A DNA stretch of 64,000 nt from Clarkia xantiana subsp. parviflora (lineage: Eukaryota; Streptophyta; Magnoliopsida; Myrtales; Onagraceae). This document shows, one piece after another, positions 44,784 through 55,920 of this stretch. The stretch is taken from contig JAPTYO010000008.1 in the NCBI GenBank assembly GCA_036873135.1, positions 41,144,819 to 41,208,818 of the forward strand, written 5' to 3'. Every line of letters starts with the position of its first letter. Within the stretch, counting starts at the first letter, position 1. Below the pieces are notes generated by a model that searched no databases, was not told the origin of the DNA, and saw only the letters and a list, made by a program, of their open reading frames with translations. The translations under genes were made by a program, and so were the position numbers.

Positions 44784-47588
44784 ATGTCTGATCTTGATGA
44801 ACATAGGGGGAAGCGGGGACCTGCAAAGTCCACGGCACCAACAAGCAAAAAGCAGAAGGTTCAAAATACCGTAAGTAACTATTTCAGTGTTGCCGTGTGT
44901 TCAAGTACTTTGCTGCAATGTTTACTTATTGTTAATGGTTTTCTCTGGCCAGTCCAACCGTATCTTTCATTACTAAGTTAAATAGACGATTATGTTTAAA
45001 TAATGGTTTTCTTTGGATTTTGTTTTCTGATCCAAAACGTAATCTATATCTATGTAAATAAACTGAGTCTACTATAAAGATCCACATCTTACCATGTCAT
45101 TATAATTAGTGTTTAGAGAGTTTGATGTACAGTTGAAATCTTAATAGTTATATGATTAAGTTTATTTACAGTGATCTTTCCTAAAGTTTAGGGTTGTTTA
45201 CCCTTCTCTAGAAGTTTGACATCATTCCTTAAGTTATATATGCATTTGATTTTTGTTTCAGAGAAATTTGATTTTGTATAATTTGGTTTTTTTTTTTTAT
45301 CAACTGGTTAATTAATTATATGTTATGTTAATGTGCCATATGCAGTCACACGGTGAAGACACTGTAAAGTGTAGGCCTATCATTGTTGATGATGATGACA
45401 TAGACGATTTGGAGATAGACATGGGTTTCATCGAGAACGAAGTTAAGGTGGAGGGTTCTTCTAAACCTGTGGATGCTGATGGTTCAGAAAAGGAGTTAGA
45501 ATGTCCAAAAACCAGAAAGCGAACATCAAAGGTATGGAATCAATTCACTATGAATGCTGCTGGTAACGTGACCACATGCAAATTCTGCAACATAGCATAT
45601 GACTATAAGGTTAAAACTGGTAATGGTGCTATGTTGCGTCATATGGAGGTTTGCATTAAAAAAGGAACACGTGATGTTGGACAACTACTTCTTCTTGCAA
45701 ATAAAGGTCAATTGGGTATGTCAACTGCATTTGATCCAAAGAAATTTCGTGAGTTGGTTGCCACTGCAGTTATTATGCATGAACTGCCTTTCCTAATATC
45801 TGAGTATGAGCATGTTAATGCAATTTTTCAGTACTTGAAGCCTGATATTAATTTGGTTTCTAGAAACACACTGAAAGCTGATGTTCTTAATATTTTCAAG
45901 CTCAGGAAAGATAGTGTTAAAAGCATCTTAGAAAAGACTCCTGGTAGGATCAATTTCACATCTGATATGTGGACTTCTATTAGAACTGATGGTTATCTTA
46001 CTTTGACTGCGCATTTTATTGATGAAAAGTGGAATTTGCGTAAGTACATTTTGTCATTTTCTGAGATGGCACCGCCTCATAATGGTAAGGCTATTGCTGC
46101 CAAGTTGTTAAATGTGCTTGATGAGTGGGGAATCGCTAATAAAGTTGGCACTTTTACTTTGGATAATGCATCTGCAAATGATAAATGCATTGCTTCATTG
46201 AAAGATCAGTTAATTAATAGGAAAACCCTTATTCTGAAAGGTGAACACTTTCATTTGCGATGTAGTGCACATATTTTGAATTTGATTGTTCAAGATGGCT
46301 TGAAGGCAATTGATCCTGTTGTTGATAAGATTAGAGACAGTGCAAAATATGTTAAAGGTTCTCAGGCTAGGAAAACCATGTTTTATGAATGTGTATCTAA
46401 AGTGTCTCTTGATACTAAGAAGGGCTTGCGACAAGATGTTCCTACAAGGTGGAATGCTACTTTTCAGATGTTAAAGAGTGCTATTTATTTCAGAACTGCA
46501 TTAAGACAATTAGAGTTGAGTGATGATTAGTATATTTGTTGCCCTTCTTCAGTTGAGTGGGAAAGAGTTGAAGGTATTGCTGAATTCTTGGAGAGGTTCT
46601 ATGATTTGACTTGCATCTTTTCTGGGACAAAGTACCCGACATCAAATTTGTACTTTCCGAAGGTGTTTCTTGCTTATTTGACATTGTTGGAGAAGCGTGA
46701 TAGTGATGATGAGTGTATGAAAAATATGGCAGTGTTGATGATTGAAAAGTTTGAAAAGTATTGGTCGAATTTCAACGTAACAATGGCCATAGCTATCACT
46801 TTGGATCCGCGCTATAAGTTTTTATTTGTGGAGTTTGCTTATAAGAAGCTTTTCAACCATGATTCTTATGGTAAAGTTACAAAGATCAGGGACAAGTTGT
46901 TTGCTCTATATGATTATTATGAATCGGTTGCATCTGCAAATCAGCCAAGAAGAGAAGTTCAGCCCGGTGATGGAAATTCTGAGCCAGTAAACTCAAAGAG
47001 CATAATGCAATGACGGTAAGTTAATTTCTTGTGTTGAATTATAGTTTTCTTTCATTTCAGCATTTTTATCTTGATCTTTTTATATTGAAATATTAATTAT
47101 ATCTTGTAGGAGTTTGATGAGACTGGTAGAATTGATGATTTAGTTCGAAACAAGTCACAGTTGGAGCAATATCTAGAGGATCCACGAAAAGATAGGAATG
47201 AGAACCTTAATGTTCTTGAATTCTGGTATCGAGAGCAAAGTCGTTATCCTATTGTTGCTGCTATGGCTCGTGATTTGTTGAGCATTCCTATCACTACAGT
47301 TGCTTCTGAATCTGCATTTAGTGCTGGTGGTCGTGTGGTTGATGAGGTTCGTAATTCACTTGTTCCGGAAACTGTTGAAGCACTTATTTGTTGCAAGGAT
47401 TGGATACGTGGAGATCGTGAACATCTAGGTAAGAGTTCATACAAAGTGCATCAAGTTATAATTAGTTCATTCAAGTTAAGTATTTTCTAACATATAAATT
47501 CTCTTTTTCTATAGCACATTCAGTTTATGATGATAGCATTCTCATAATGCGGGTGGAGGATTTTCAGTTACCAAAGAAAGATACTTAG
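44784..47588 (+). pseudogene. hAT transposase, four exons, two lesions
   Basis: Exon 1 44784-44870 (MSDLDEHRGKRGP, basic); intron GTAAGT...ATGCAG; exon 2 45346-47015; intron 47016-47109; exon 3 47110-47428; intron 47429-47514; exon 4 47515-47588 ending LPKKDT and TAG. BED zinc finger KVWNQFTM...CKFC...H...C (about 45530-45655); catalytic core parts TSDMWTS (45960), TLDNASAN (46155), HLRCSAHILNL (46252), PTRWNATF (46440); dimerisation region FWYREQSRYPIVAAMARDLL and VASESAFSAGGR (47220-47335). Lesions: TAG at 46528 and a frame slip near 46980 (a TGA at 47011 results). Around 680 residues, normal for plant hAT transposases. It cuts and pastes DNA between TIRs. Confidence 0.88.
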
Positions 47589-47859
47589 ATTGGATGGAAG
47601 ATCTTCAAGTTTCAGCCATGGAGAATGGACTTTTGAGTTCGATCACAGGGGGATTGGAGGTCTAATTACGGAGTGACTTTTGTGATCCTTTTGATGACTT
47701 AGACTTTGAGTACTAGTGGTTGTGTAGATAACTTGGTTTTATGACTTAGACTTTGAGTACTAGTGGTGGTTTAGTGTGTAGTTAACTTGGTTTTATATGA
47801 ATTGTGAGACAATATTATGTTTCATGTCTGATGGCGTATGCTAAATTAAGTGTGTGTCG

Positions 47860-48191
47860 GGTTATCGTGCTAACGTGCTATCGTGTTAATAATTCAACGG
47901 TTGCACGTTAGCACGAAATTGTCGTGCTATCGTGCTAACGTGCTATCGTGCTACACGTTAGCACGAAATTGTCGTGCTAACGTGCTGGCGTGCTGGCGTG
48001 TTACACGTTAGCACGAAATTACCGTGCTAACGTGTTCGTGCCGTGTTTGTCAAAAGAGTGCCGTGTCGTGTTCGTGTTCTATGATCTTGGCACGATTATG
48101 TTATCGTGCGTGTTCGTGCTGGTTTGAAATATACCTGTGTTGATCGTAATTCGCACGATTGCACGCACGATAGCACGAATTGCCAGCCCTA
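47860..48191 (+). repeat. hAT right end: subterminal repeats and TIR
   Basis: About 320 bp with many ACGTTAGCACGAAATT and CGTGCTA(A/T)CGTGCTA words, then the inverted TIR. The right end has more copies than the left end. Confidence 0.85.
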
Positions 48192-48327
48192 ATCGAGATA
48201 CTCATTTAAGCATCGGAGAGGGATTCTGGTTCACCGCCCGGTCTATTCCCCTCTTGCAGGATTACGTGGAGCGAAGGAGTTCAGATCGCCGTCAAGACCG
48301 TACCGGAGTTCCAACCGTGATCCAACA

Positions 48328-49122
48328 CCACTCAGGGAAGCTTGAACCCGAGATAAACGGTAATATATTGGTTCTTCTACCCAAGATGGATGAACCGCGA
48401 ATGATGATGGATTGGCGTCCGATCGGCCTCTGTAACAAGCTATACAAAGTAATAGAAAAAATCCCGCTCAACCAAATCAGGGCTGTCATTCCCGACTTAA
48501 TCTCTCATTTCCAAACCGCGTTTTTTCCAGGGTGAAGCTTCTCAGATAATACCTTCCTAGCTCAGGAACTCCTTCACAAGATCAAACAAAGAAGGAAAGG
48601 CGGAAAAGGGATGTTCGCACTTAAACTAGACACGAGCAAAGCCTACGGTAGAATTGAATGGTCATTCTTCTGGTCAGTGCTCGATACCATGGAATTCATG
48701 CATGCATTTACCCAATGGATCATGGAGTGCATTACCACAACTTCAATCAAAGCACTCACTAATGGAAATCTATCGCACCCTTTCAAACCAACGAGGAGCT
48801 TAAGGCAAGGCGACTTATCGTCCCCTTACTTGGTTATCCTGGTTGCACAAATTCTGTCTTAAGAGCTCTCCCGTGCCCAACATGGGGGCCGTATTCGCGG
48901 TATCAAACCCGGCCGATCGATACACACATGAATTTTCCTACCTTCTATTGGCAGATGATAGTTTTCTGTTCCTTGTAGCAACCGCGACAAATGCTCATAA
49001 CTTAAAGGATATCCTTAACTCCTACAAAACTGAATAAGGACAACTCATCAACTACAACAAGCCAGGCATTCACTTCAGCCCAAACGTTGACCAACCTGAC
49101 GCGTCTGCAATTGCCTCTGTTT
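48328..49122 (+). mobile_element. LINE, piece 3 of 4 (reverse transcriptase)
   Basis: After CCACT the LINE frame continues: GKLEPEINGNILVLLPK, MMMDWRPIGLCNKLYKVI, ISHFQTAFFPG (48340-48535), FALKLDTSKAYGRIEW (48613-48660), TRSLRQGDLSSPY (about 48795) and the catalytic LLADDSFLF (about 48945-48970), YNKPGIHFSP (about 49055). Stops and frameshifts occur (48537, 48860, 49036). LADD is the LINE form of the RT active site (usually F/YADD). The last five bases TGTTT are half of the solo-LTR target duplication. Confidence 0.92.
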
Positions 49123-49724
49123 TGAAGGAAAATTATGAGGATAATTCATACGGACCAAACATAGGCATATGCTAGGTAAACTAATTACGCAGCGGAAAGG
49201 GTGCACATACATATTTTAGTGATCCGATGCCCAGGACATCTACGAGGGAGTTCACGATCTGTCGAACGGTGTTCTGAGTGAACTTTGATTAAGGAGCAAT
49301 CCACAGGCAATGGTCTCCACAACAAAGCCTCTTCAATTCAGTTGTTGGATGGATACCTGGGGTGAATTGCTTGTCACAATTCGGCACCTCCTTGTGTGAG
49401 GAAGGTTTCGGCTGAATCCTTTGATGTAAAGAGAGAGGGGTTTCTTTTCTAACAACTAAAATGGAGAGAGTGATCAACCCCAAGAAATTACTAACACCTC
49501 CTATTTATAAGAGTAGGTGAGAAAAACCCCTTTGGGTTGCTCAACTATATTTCGATCGAACCATATAGCTAATTTGGGCCGGCCCTTTTGGGTCGCGCAT
49601 GGCCCATGGGGATTTTAGCCTGACCCGAAATTCCTTATGTGCCATATCCCAAATTAGACTTAGTTTGTTGGGCTTATATTAATGGGCTCCTATTACGGCG
49701 GCCCATTTACTCCAAATGTCAACA
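49123..49724 (-). repeat. Solo LTR of a C2-like copia family
   Basis: 602 bp, plus-strand ends TGAAGG...GTCAACA, flanked by TGTTT (49118-49122) and TATTT (49725-49729). Reverse complement resembles the C2 LTR (AACACC...TATTTATAAGAG and the ATTACGCAGCGG end), but diverged, so it is an older relative. Without it the LINE frame reads SVLGVRN, as expected for the family. Confidence 0.8.
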
Positions 49725-49729
49725 TATTT

Positions 49730-49830
49730 TAGGAGTCAGAAACATGCTCCCAGACGATATATACCTAGGACTCCCAACAGATTGGTCCAAACAGAGAAGA
49801 AAAATTGGTGACAATATCATTTAGAGAACC
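49730..49830 (+). mobile_element. LINE, piece 4 of 4 (after the RT core)
   Basis: LGVRNMLPDDIYLGLPTDWS followed by RRKIGDNI matches the KYLGLP segment downstream of the plant LINE RT. It stops at 49830 where C2c begins; the rest of the LINE should lie to the right of this window after the C2 nest. GAACC (49826-49830) is the expected target duplication. Confidence 0.85.
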
Positions 49831-49975
49831 TGTAAGCATATGGTAATGGGCGTCGTAATTGGTAGCCCATAATATGTATAGTTTACCTAATGAACTTGGG
49901 TAAATGTCACATTAGGGAATTGGGCTAGACCCAAATCCCAATTGACATGGGAGGCCCAAAATTGGGCCTCCCCAA
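49831..49975 (+). repeat. C2c: first 145 bp of a C2-family LTR
   Basis: Starts TGTAAGCATATGG like the other C2 LTRs and stops after GGCCTCCCCAA, exactly where the next LTR begins. Best read as the left part of an LTR that was split by C2b; CCCAA (49971-49975) would then be the target duplication. Confidence 0.85.
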
Positions 49976-50531
49976 TGTAAGCATATGGTGATGGGCGCCG
50001 TAATTGGTAGCCCATAATATGTATAGTTTACCTAATGAACTTGGTAAATGTCACATTAGGGTAATTGGGCTAGACCCAAATCCCAATTGACATGGGAGGC
50101 CCAAAATTGGGCCTCCCCAAATACATAGGCCGGCCGAATTTATGGTTGGGGTAAAGTGGACTTTTGTCCACTTTAATCCTCCTATAAATAAGAGGTGTTA
50201 GAGAAATTTTAGGGTTAATCATAATTCCCTCACAAGAGAGTGTTAGAGAGAAAAAGCCTCCTCCCACAGTAAGGGTTCGGCCGAACCACATATTCCACCA
50301 AGGGTGTGCCAAATTGTTTTCTGAGCAAACTCTCCAGAGATCTGTCCCCGTGCCGAGAATCGATCAGAGGCTTTGCTGTGGAGTTGCACCACGTAGGGCT
50401 TCTTTAACAAGAATCTCTACGGGTCCCGTCCTGAGGATCGCGAACTCCCTCGAGCAAGGATCTTGGACTGCGGTTACTCTTGAGGTATGTGTAAACTTTC
50501 TGATGCGTAATTGATATTACTAGCACATACC
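49976..50531 (+). repeat. C2b 5' LTR, left part
   Basis: 556 bp of LTR, ending ATACC at the C2a insertion. The missing 41 bp is at 58859-58899. TATA box CTATAAATA at about 50181; hairpin AAAGTGGAC-TTTT-GTCCACTTT at about 50153-50174. Confidence 0.9.
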
Positions 50532-51128
50532 TGTAAGCATATGGTGATGGGCGTCGTAATTGGTAGCCAATAATATGTATAGTTTACCTAATGAACTTGG
50601 GTAAATGTCACATTAGGGTAATTGGGCTAGACCCAAATCCCAATTGACATGGGAAGCCCAGAATTGGACCTCCCCAGGCCGGCCGAAATATTTAGGTGGG
50701 GTAAAGTGAACTTTTGTCCACTATACTCCTCCTATTAATAAGAGGTGTTAGGGAATATTTTAGGGTTAATCATAATTTCCTTACAAGAGTGTTTTAGAGA
50801 GAAAACCCTCCTCCCACATCTACAAGGTTCGGCCGCACCAAGTATAACACCAGGGGTGTGCCAAATTGCTTTCGAGCAACTCTCCGAAGATCTGTCCTCG
50901 TGTTAAGAATTGATCTGAGGCTTTGCTTTGGAGCTAACATCACGTAGGGCTTCTTTCAAAAGAACCTCTACGGGTTCCGTCTAGTGGATCGAGAACTCCC
51001 TTCGTGCAAAGGATCTAGGACTACGGTAAACTGTTGAGGTATGTGTAACTCCTCCGCTGCGTAATTTCGATTACATGCACGTACCATGTTTTAGTGTTTC
51101 CGTAGTGATTACTCCCCGTAATCTAACA
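50532..51128 (+). repeat. C2a 5' LTR
   Basis: 597 bp, TGTAAGC...TCTAACA. TATA-like CTATTAATA near 50732. The joined C2b LTR (49976-50531 plus 58859-58899) has the same length, 597 bp. Confidence 0.93.
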
Positions 51129-51129
51129 G

Positions 51130-51142
51130 TGCTATCAGAGCC
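51130..51142 (+). other. C2a primer-binding site
   Basis: TGCTATCAGAGCC, one change from the copia site TGGTATCAGAGC for initiator tRNA-Met, one base after the LTR. Confidence 0.85.
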
Positions 51143-53217
51143 TGTGTTAGGAGTTCATGATTTTGATAAATTGGTGTTCTTGAAATTTTAAATTTTGGAC
51201 CGAAATTTTTAAAGGAAAATTTTAAAAGTTTCGAATTTTAGGGTTTAAATGATATGTCCTAAATTTTCATGTTCTTGGTTTAATTGATGTTCATGATCTT
51301 CAAGAAAAAGGTGATATTTATCAAAATCAAACTTTGGATTGTAGATCTTATTAAAATTTGATCTTAAAATTTGACCACTAGTTCCTAATTTTTGTGTTTG
51401 GCCGAAACCCTAGTGAATTTACAAGTTAAAAATTTTAATTTTTTAGACACCAAAGGGATAAATTTCGGCCACTATATTAAAATAATATTGTTTACCATAT
51501 TTTAATTTTTAATTAAGGTAACAATATATCTATAATTAGGAACATTGGGATAGATTCACATTAAAATATATAGAAATATATAACTATCAATATATCTAAA
51601 TATTTAAATAGGGTTAAAGATATTATTGATAGATTTAGTTACCTAAAAGATTGAGAAAATATATTGTCAGTTATTTGTTTCCTTATTAAAGATATTGACA
51701 ATAAATAAAATATATATATAATATATATAGTGCCGAATTTACATATATATATATATATATATTGTTGATTGATTTAATCTTAAAGATAGAATCTTAGCAA
51801 TAAATATATATATGTTTATGTGTGTGCCGAAATATATATATATATATATATTTCAATTTTTATATTGGAAATTATTTTATATAATTAATGTTACTTGGTG
51901 GTTAAGTTTAATATTTTTAATGGATTTAAAACCCTACTTGGGCCACAAATAAACATTTCGGCCCAGCCTTTTAAATTTTAATTATTGGGCCGGTCCAATA
52001 TGTTAAACCGGGACGAAACAAAACCGAACCGGATTTTCTCAATCGGTTCGACCTATTCGGGTCGGGTCGGATCGGGGTAATTAAGTGGATCTAACCGAAC
52101 CGGTTTGGAGTGTTGAACCGAACCCTATTTTCTTGGACCGGTTCAGACCGAACCATATTTAAATTTAAAACCGGACCGAACCGAACCGGACCAAAACGGA
52201 CTAAAATTGACTGAACTGAACAATATTTGCTAAACCAAATTCAAGTCAATTAAAATAGGGAGGTCAAGTTTTAAAATCCAAATGTTTCTTGAACCTCGAA
52301 ATGGACTACACAGTGCTCATAGGGTTGCTAACCATTATGCTTTGTTTCGATTATGGGATGGATCTCGGAGATACATGTTTTTGGGACTTGTTAAATTAGT
52401 GGGCTGAATTGCAATTGTTTATTATTCAACATATATTTATGCATGATTAGAACTGTGGTCTTGACTAAGTCAAGCTAGCTGTATATTACATGTTGTGGGC
52501 GGAACCCTGGTTAAATATATGGTTTGCGCACTAGAATAGACATGCTATGATGGTTGAAAATGCCTAGGATTCATGTCTAGAAGCTTGCGTGATTGAATAT
52601 AAGCATGAATTGCAAATCAACCCCTAATGTTTAAAATTATTTTAAAACCGAAAACCAGTCGCCAAATATGTATGATTGATGTGGATGTTACATGTTTGAC
52701 ACGTATGCTAGAATGTTAAGGATGTAGTTGCGTTTGATAATTTACTTAAAAGTAGAATTATAAATACAAGCATGAGTTCCTCGGAACATTAGACACATGA
52801 AGCGTAAGCATGTATGTGATATGTATGATGAATGTTACTAGCATATGATAATTTGCATGGATTGTAGAATTGTGTATGCATGAGTGAATTCATCGGAATG
52901 ATTTTTCCAAAACAAAAAGGGCCTCGGGAAAGCCAAGATCGGGTATGCATATTTTAAAATTCCCGTTCCGGTAATTTGTGATTTAAACCATGTTTAACCG
53001 ACTGATCTATTGGATAAAAGACGACAATAGTGTGAACTCTTTCACAACCATCTTCCATTGGTTTACTGGTGGTCGGTTGGTTTAGATGACTGAGGAATCA
53101 CTATTTGTCGGACTCTATCTTAATAGATATTTGATGTATGTCATTCTTTCTCAAAATGTTATTCTTTCCCTAATTGTGCATGATTATCATCGTGTTTAGT
53201 AACGAATTACAGCAAAG
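51143..53217 (+). other. C2a untranslated leader
   Basis: About 2.1 kb, very AT-rich (several TA runs, 51700-51860), without a gene. 51990-52210 has a GC-richer block of AACCGAACCGG and CCGGTTCGG words in both orientations that could fold. A diverged copy occupies 58914-60575 in C2b. Unusually long for a copia leader. Confidence 0.75.
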
Positions 53218-53990
53218 ATGACTACATCTTGTGCTGATGAGCTTTTGAATGAGACAAACTATGACTCTTGGAGCAAGCGCGTCAGTGCACTATTGGAGGA
53301 CAATGACCTTTCAGGTCACATTCAGAAATCCATGAGCTACCCAGCAGCTGGTCTAACCAATGACCTAGCATATGCCCATTTTAAATGGGAGCAAGATGAC
53401 AAGAAAAGAAAGGAGATTATGCTGTCTGAGATCTCTCAGGAATTTCATGATTAGTATGAGAATGTTCCGATTGCAAAGGACATTTGAGATTCCCTCTTCC
53501 TGAAATACGGAAACGGCATGGCAGTAATTCTGCACCCACTCATACCTGCCTTGGAAGAAAGCTTTAACAGCTACAACAAGAGTGTACTGGAAAAGGTATA
53601 CGATCTCCTTAGCGCTTTGAAGCCACTGGAGCAAGAAGGTCAGGTGGGTGAATGGGATAAAATTCAGGCCATCATCGGGGCCCTCCCGAAGTCTTGGAGA
53701 GCAGCCAAGGCTTTACTGACTGCTTATGGTTCTGTGTTAGATCTTGCATCGGTGCTGAAATTCATCGAAATGGAACAAGCTCGATTGAAGTAATAGCGGG
53801 ACGAGCTGGAAAAGGAAAGAGGAAGAGGATGAACAAAGGAATGAAACAACAGGTTGTCGACAATAAAACGTTGACTAAGCCTAAACATGGCAACCTCCGA
53901 CTAAAATCAGAAATAGTTCGCAGGAAATCTAGTCCACGCCGAATAGGTGAAGGTACAGGGTCCGGAAAATCGCGTCCTGAAAAGGTATGC
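53218..53990 (+). pseudogene. C2a Gag, broken
   Basis: MTTSCADELLNETNYDSWSK at 53218, then LEDNDLSGHI, KWEQDDKKRKEIML; stops at 53452 and 53487; continues LEKVYDLLSALKPLEQEG, IQAIIGALPKSWRAAKALL and IEMEQARLK to 53790, then a basic region in two frames. UBN2-type copia Gag. No clear zinc knuckle was seen. Its sequence is quite unlike the C2b Gag (60576-61447) although leader, LTR and RT are alike. Confidence 0.8.
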
Positions 53991-55920
53991 GACGTTGGTT
54001 ATGAAATGGAAGCTCTTGTTTCCACAACTTTCATGTTAACTGACTCAAATCCTTCTTGGATTCTTGACTCAGGTGCGACGGACCAAATAGCCAACGACAA
54101 AGGACTGTTCGCCATGTTTAGACGATTTCCAAAGGATTCTAAGAGGATATACATTAGCGACAACTCACAAGTTGAAGTCATGGGAGTAGGGAACTACAAA
54201 TTGTCTTTGCACAAGGGCAGGACCATGCTACTTGAGAATGTCCTGTTTGCTCCTAGAATCCGTAGAAATGTTGTTTATGTTTCCGCTCTTATGAATAATA
54301 GTTACACTTTATCATTTGAGAAGAACTTTATTCGTATTAATAAAGGCAATCTCTTCTTTGGGGATGCCTATTCCTCTTTTGCTCTCTTTATAATGGATCT
54401 GAATGGTAACATAAATACAAATAGAATGTATGCATTGTCCTCCAGGGAAGCAGAGACTGACGCGGCCGGATGGCATGCGAGGTTGGGACACATAAGCTAC
54501 GATATGGTCCATTCATTATCCCAAAGAAACCTTTTGCCTAGTACCAGCAGTGTGACTAAACTCACTTTCCATGATTGTTTAGCTGGGAAATCCACCCGCA
54601 AACCATTTGGGGAAGCTCAACGAGCCGAGTATCCATTGCAGTTGATTCACTCCGACGTTTGTGGACCAATGAGTGTAACCGCTAGGAATGGAAAATGATA
54701 CTTCGTAACTTTCATTGACGACTATACCCGTTACGGGTTTACTCATTTGATTACTCGTAAATCCGAGGCAATAGATTGCTTTAGAAACTTTCTAAACCTC
54801 GTAGAGAATCAACAGGAGCGGAAGGTGAAAACCTTACGCACTGATAGATGTGGAGAATATCTCTCTAATGAGTTTGACAAGTTGTGCAAAGAAAGAGGGA
54901 TAGCATGTCAAACAACAATGCCCAACACACCACAGCAGAATGGTGCGGCTGAACGTCGTAATCGAACTCTCCTGGACATGGTTAGAACCATGATGTCGCA
55001 GTCACAATTACCTATTTCCTATTAGAGTGATGCGTTATTGACTGTCACTCATGTAGTAAACCTTGTCCTGACCAAAGTGGTAGACACAACGCCTTATGAG
55101 CTATGGCATGATAGAGAATTAAATCTCACAAAATTGCGACCATGGGGTTGCGCTGCCTATACACATACGACTGAAAGCCGATTCGGCAAATTAAGACCCA
55201 AAGGACTAAAGAGTATCTTTATTATATATTCAGAGAACTCAAAGGGCTACGTATTTGTATCAGCTTAGGAAAACGGAGGCGTGGTCGAACATGAATCCAG
55301 AGACGTGACTTTTATTGAGGACGAATTTCCAACGCTTGGAGAAATCAAAACAATTGAAGTATTGACTGAACTAGAGCAGGATAACATTGATGATCAAGTC
55401 CCACTTACTTCGAGTGGGAGATTTGAACCAGCAACTCAAGTGAATGACATGGTCAATGAGAATGGGAACACTTTTATTATAAATCCAGTTAGAGGAATAA
55501 ACCCTACCACAATCACTGTTTCTGCAGAGACGAATCAAGTTGAACCTGATAATTAGATTGCCGAACCAATAACACAATCACCGACACTACCCATTGTTTC
55601 CAGTGGGAGTGTATCGACCAACTTGGTTCCAAATCCTAATGATCAAGGAATTAATCTCGGAGATAGGATCCCGAGACCAAGAGGTCGACCAAGGAAGGTT
55701 GTAGGAGAAGGTTCGAGTACTGCACTTATTCCTAGTGAGAGTGATGCTCCGATCAGAAGCATTGTTCCGAGTGGGAGTATAGTTCAAAGTCAAGATGGGA
55801 ACAACCAGCCTAGACGTAGTCAAAGGCATAAAACTTCTCCTAAGAAGTATCCCATCGAAAGAGGAGAAATTTTCACTCTAACATCTGTTGATGAACCTGT
55901 AACGGTTCAAGAAGCGTTGA
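53991..55920 (+). pseudogene. C2a protease and integrase, broken
   Basis: Protease WILDSGATDQIAND (about 54058); pre-integrase WHARLGHISYDMVHSL (about 54470); LIHSDVCGPMSVTARNGK then a TGA (54696); FIDDYTRYGFTHL, KTLRTDRCGEYLSNEF, NTPQQNGAAERRNRTL (about 54930); stop 55023; WGCAAYTH; stop 55266. Downstream linker has repeated PSGS-type peptides coming from GAGTGGGAG words. Integrase inserts cDNA; the copy is dead. Confidence 0.9.

Larger units (their letters stand above)
44119..48191 (+). mobile_element. hAT DNA transposon
   Basis: 4073 bp with terminal inverted repeats TAGGGCTGGCAATT / AATTGCCAGCCCTA and a perfect 8-bp target duplication ATCGAGAT (44111-44118, 48192-48199), as hAT elements make. 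The intact 5' LTR of B shows the empty site once. Both ends carry dense subterminal repeats. Encodes a BED-finger hAT transposase with at least two disabling lesions, so it is probably non-autonomous now but recent. Confidence 0.97.
35396..48327 (+). mobile_element. Element B: Tat-lineage Ty3/gypsy, plus strand, with nested hAT
   Basis: LTRs 35396-36115 and 43528-48327 (the latter split by a hAT at 44119-48191); perfect target duplication CCACT (35391-35395 and 48328-48332). Without the hAT it is about 8.85 kb. Order: LTR, PBS, gag-PR-RT-RH-IN in one frame with three stops, tandem repeats, an internally deleted antisense gene, purine tract, LTR. Same family as D. The pol is the most complete of the three Tat elements here. 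The insertion interrupts the LINE reverse transcriptase, and the LINE frame continues across it. Confidence 0.96.
43528..48327 (+). repeat. Element B 3' LTR, split by a hAT element
   Basis: LTR parts 43528-44118 and 48200-48327 add up to 719 bp against 720 bp for the 5' LTR. Differences between the two LTRs are few, so the B insertion is recent and the hAT insertion more recent still. Confidence 0.95.
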
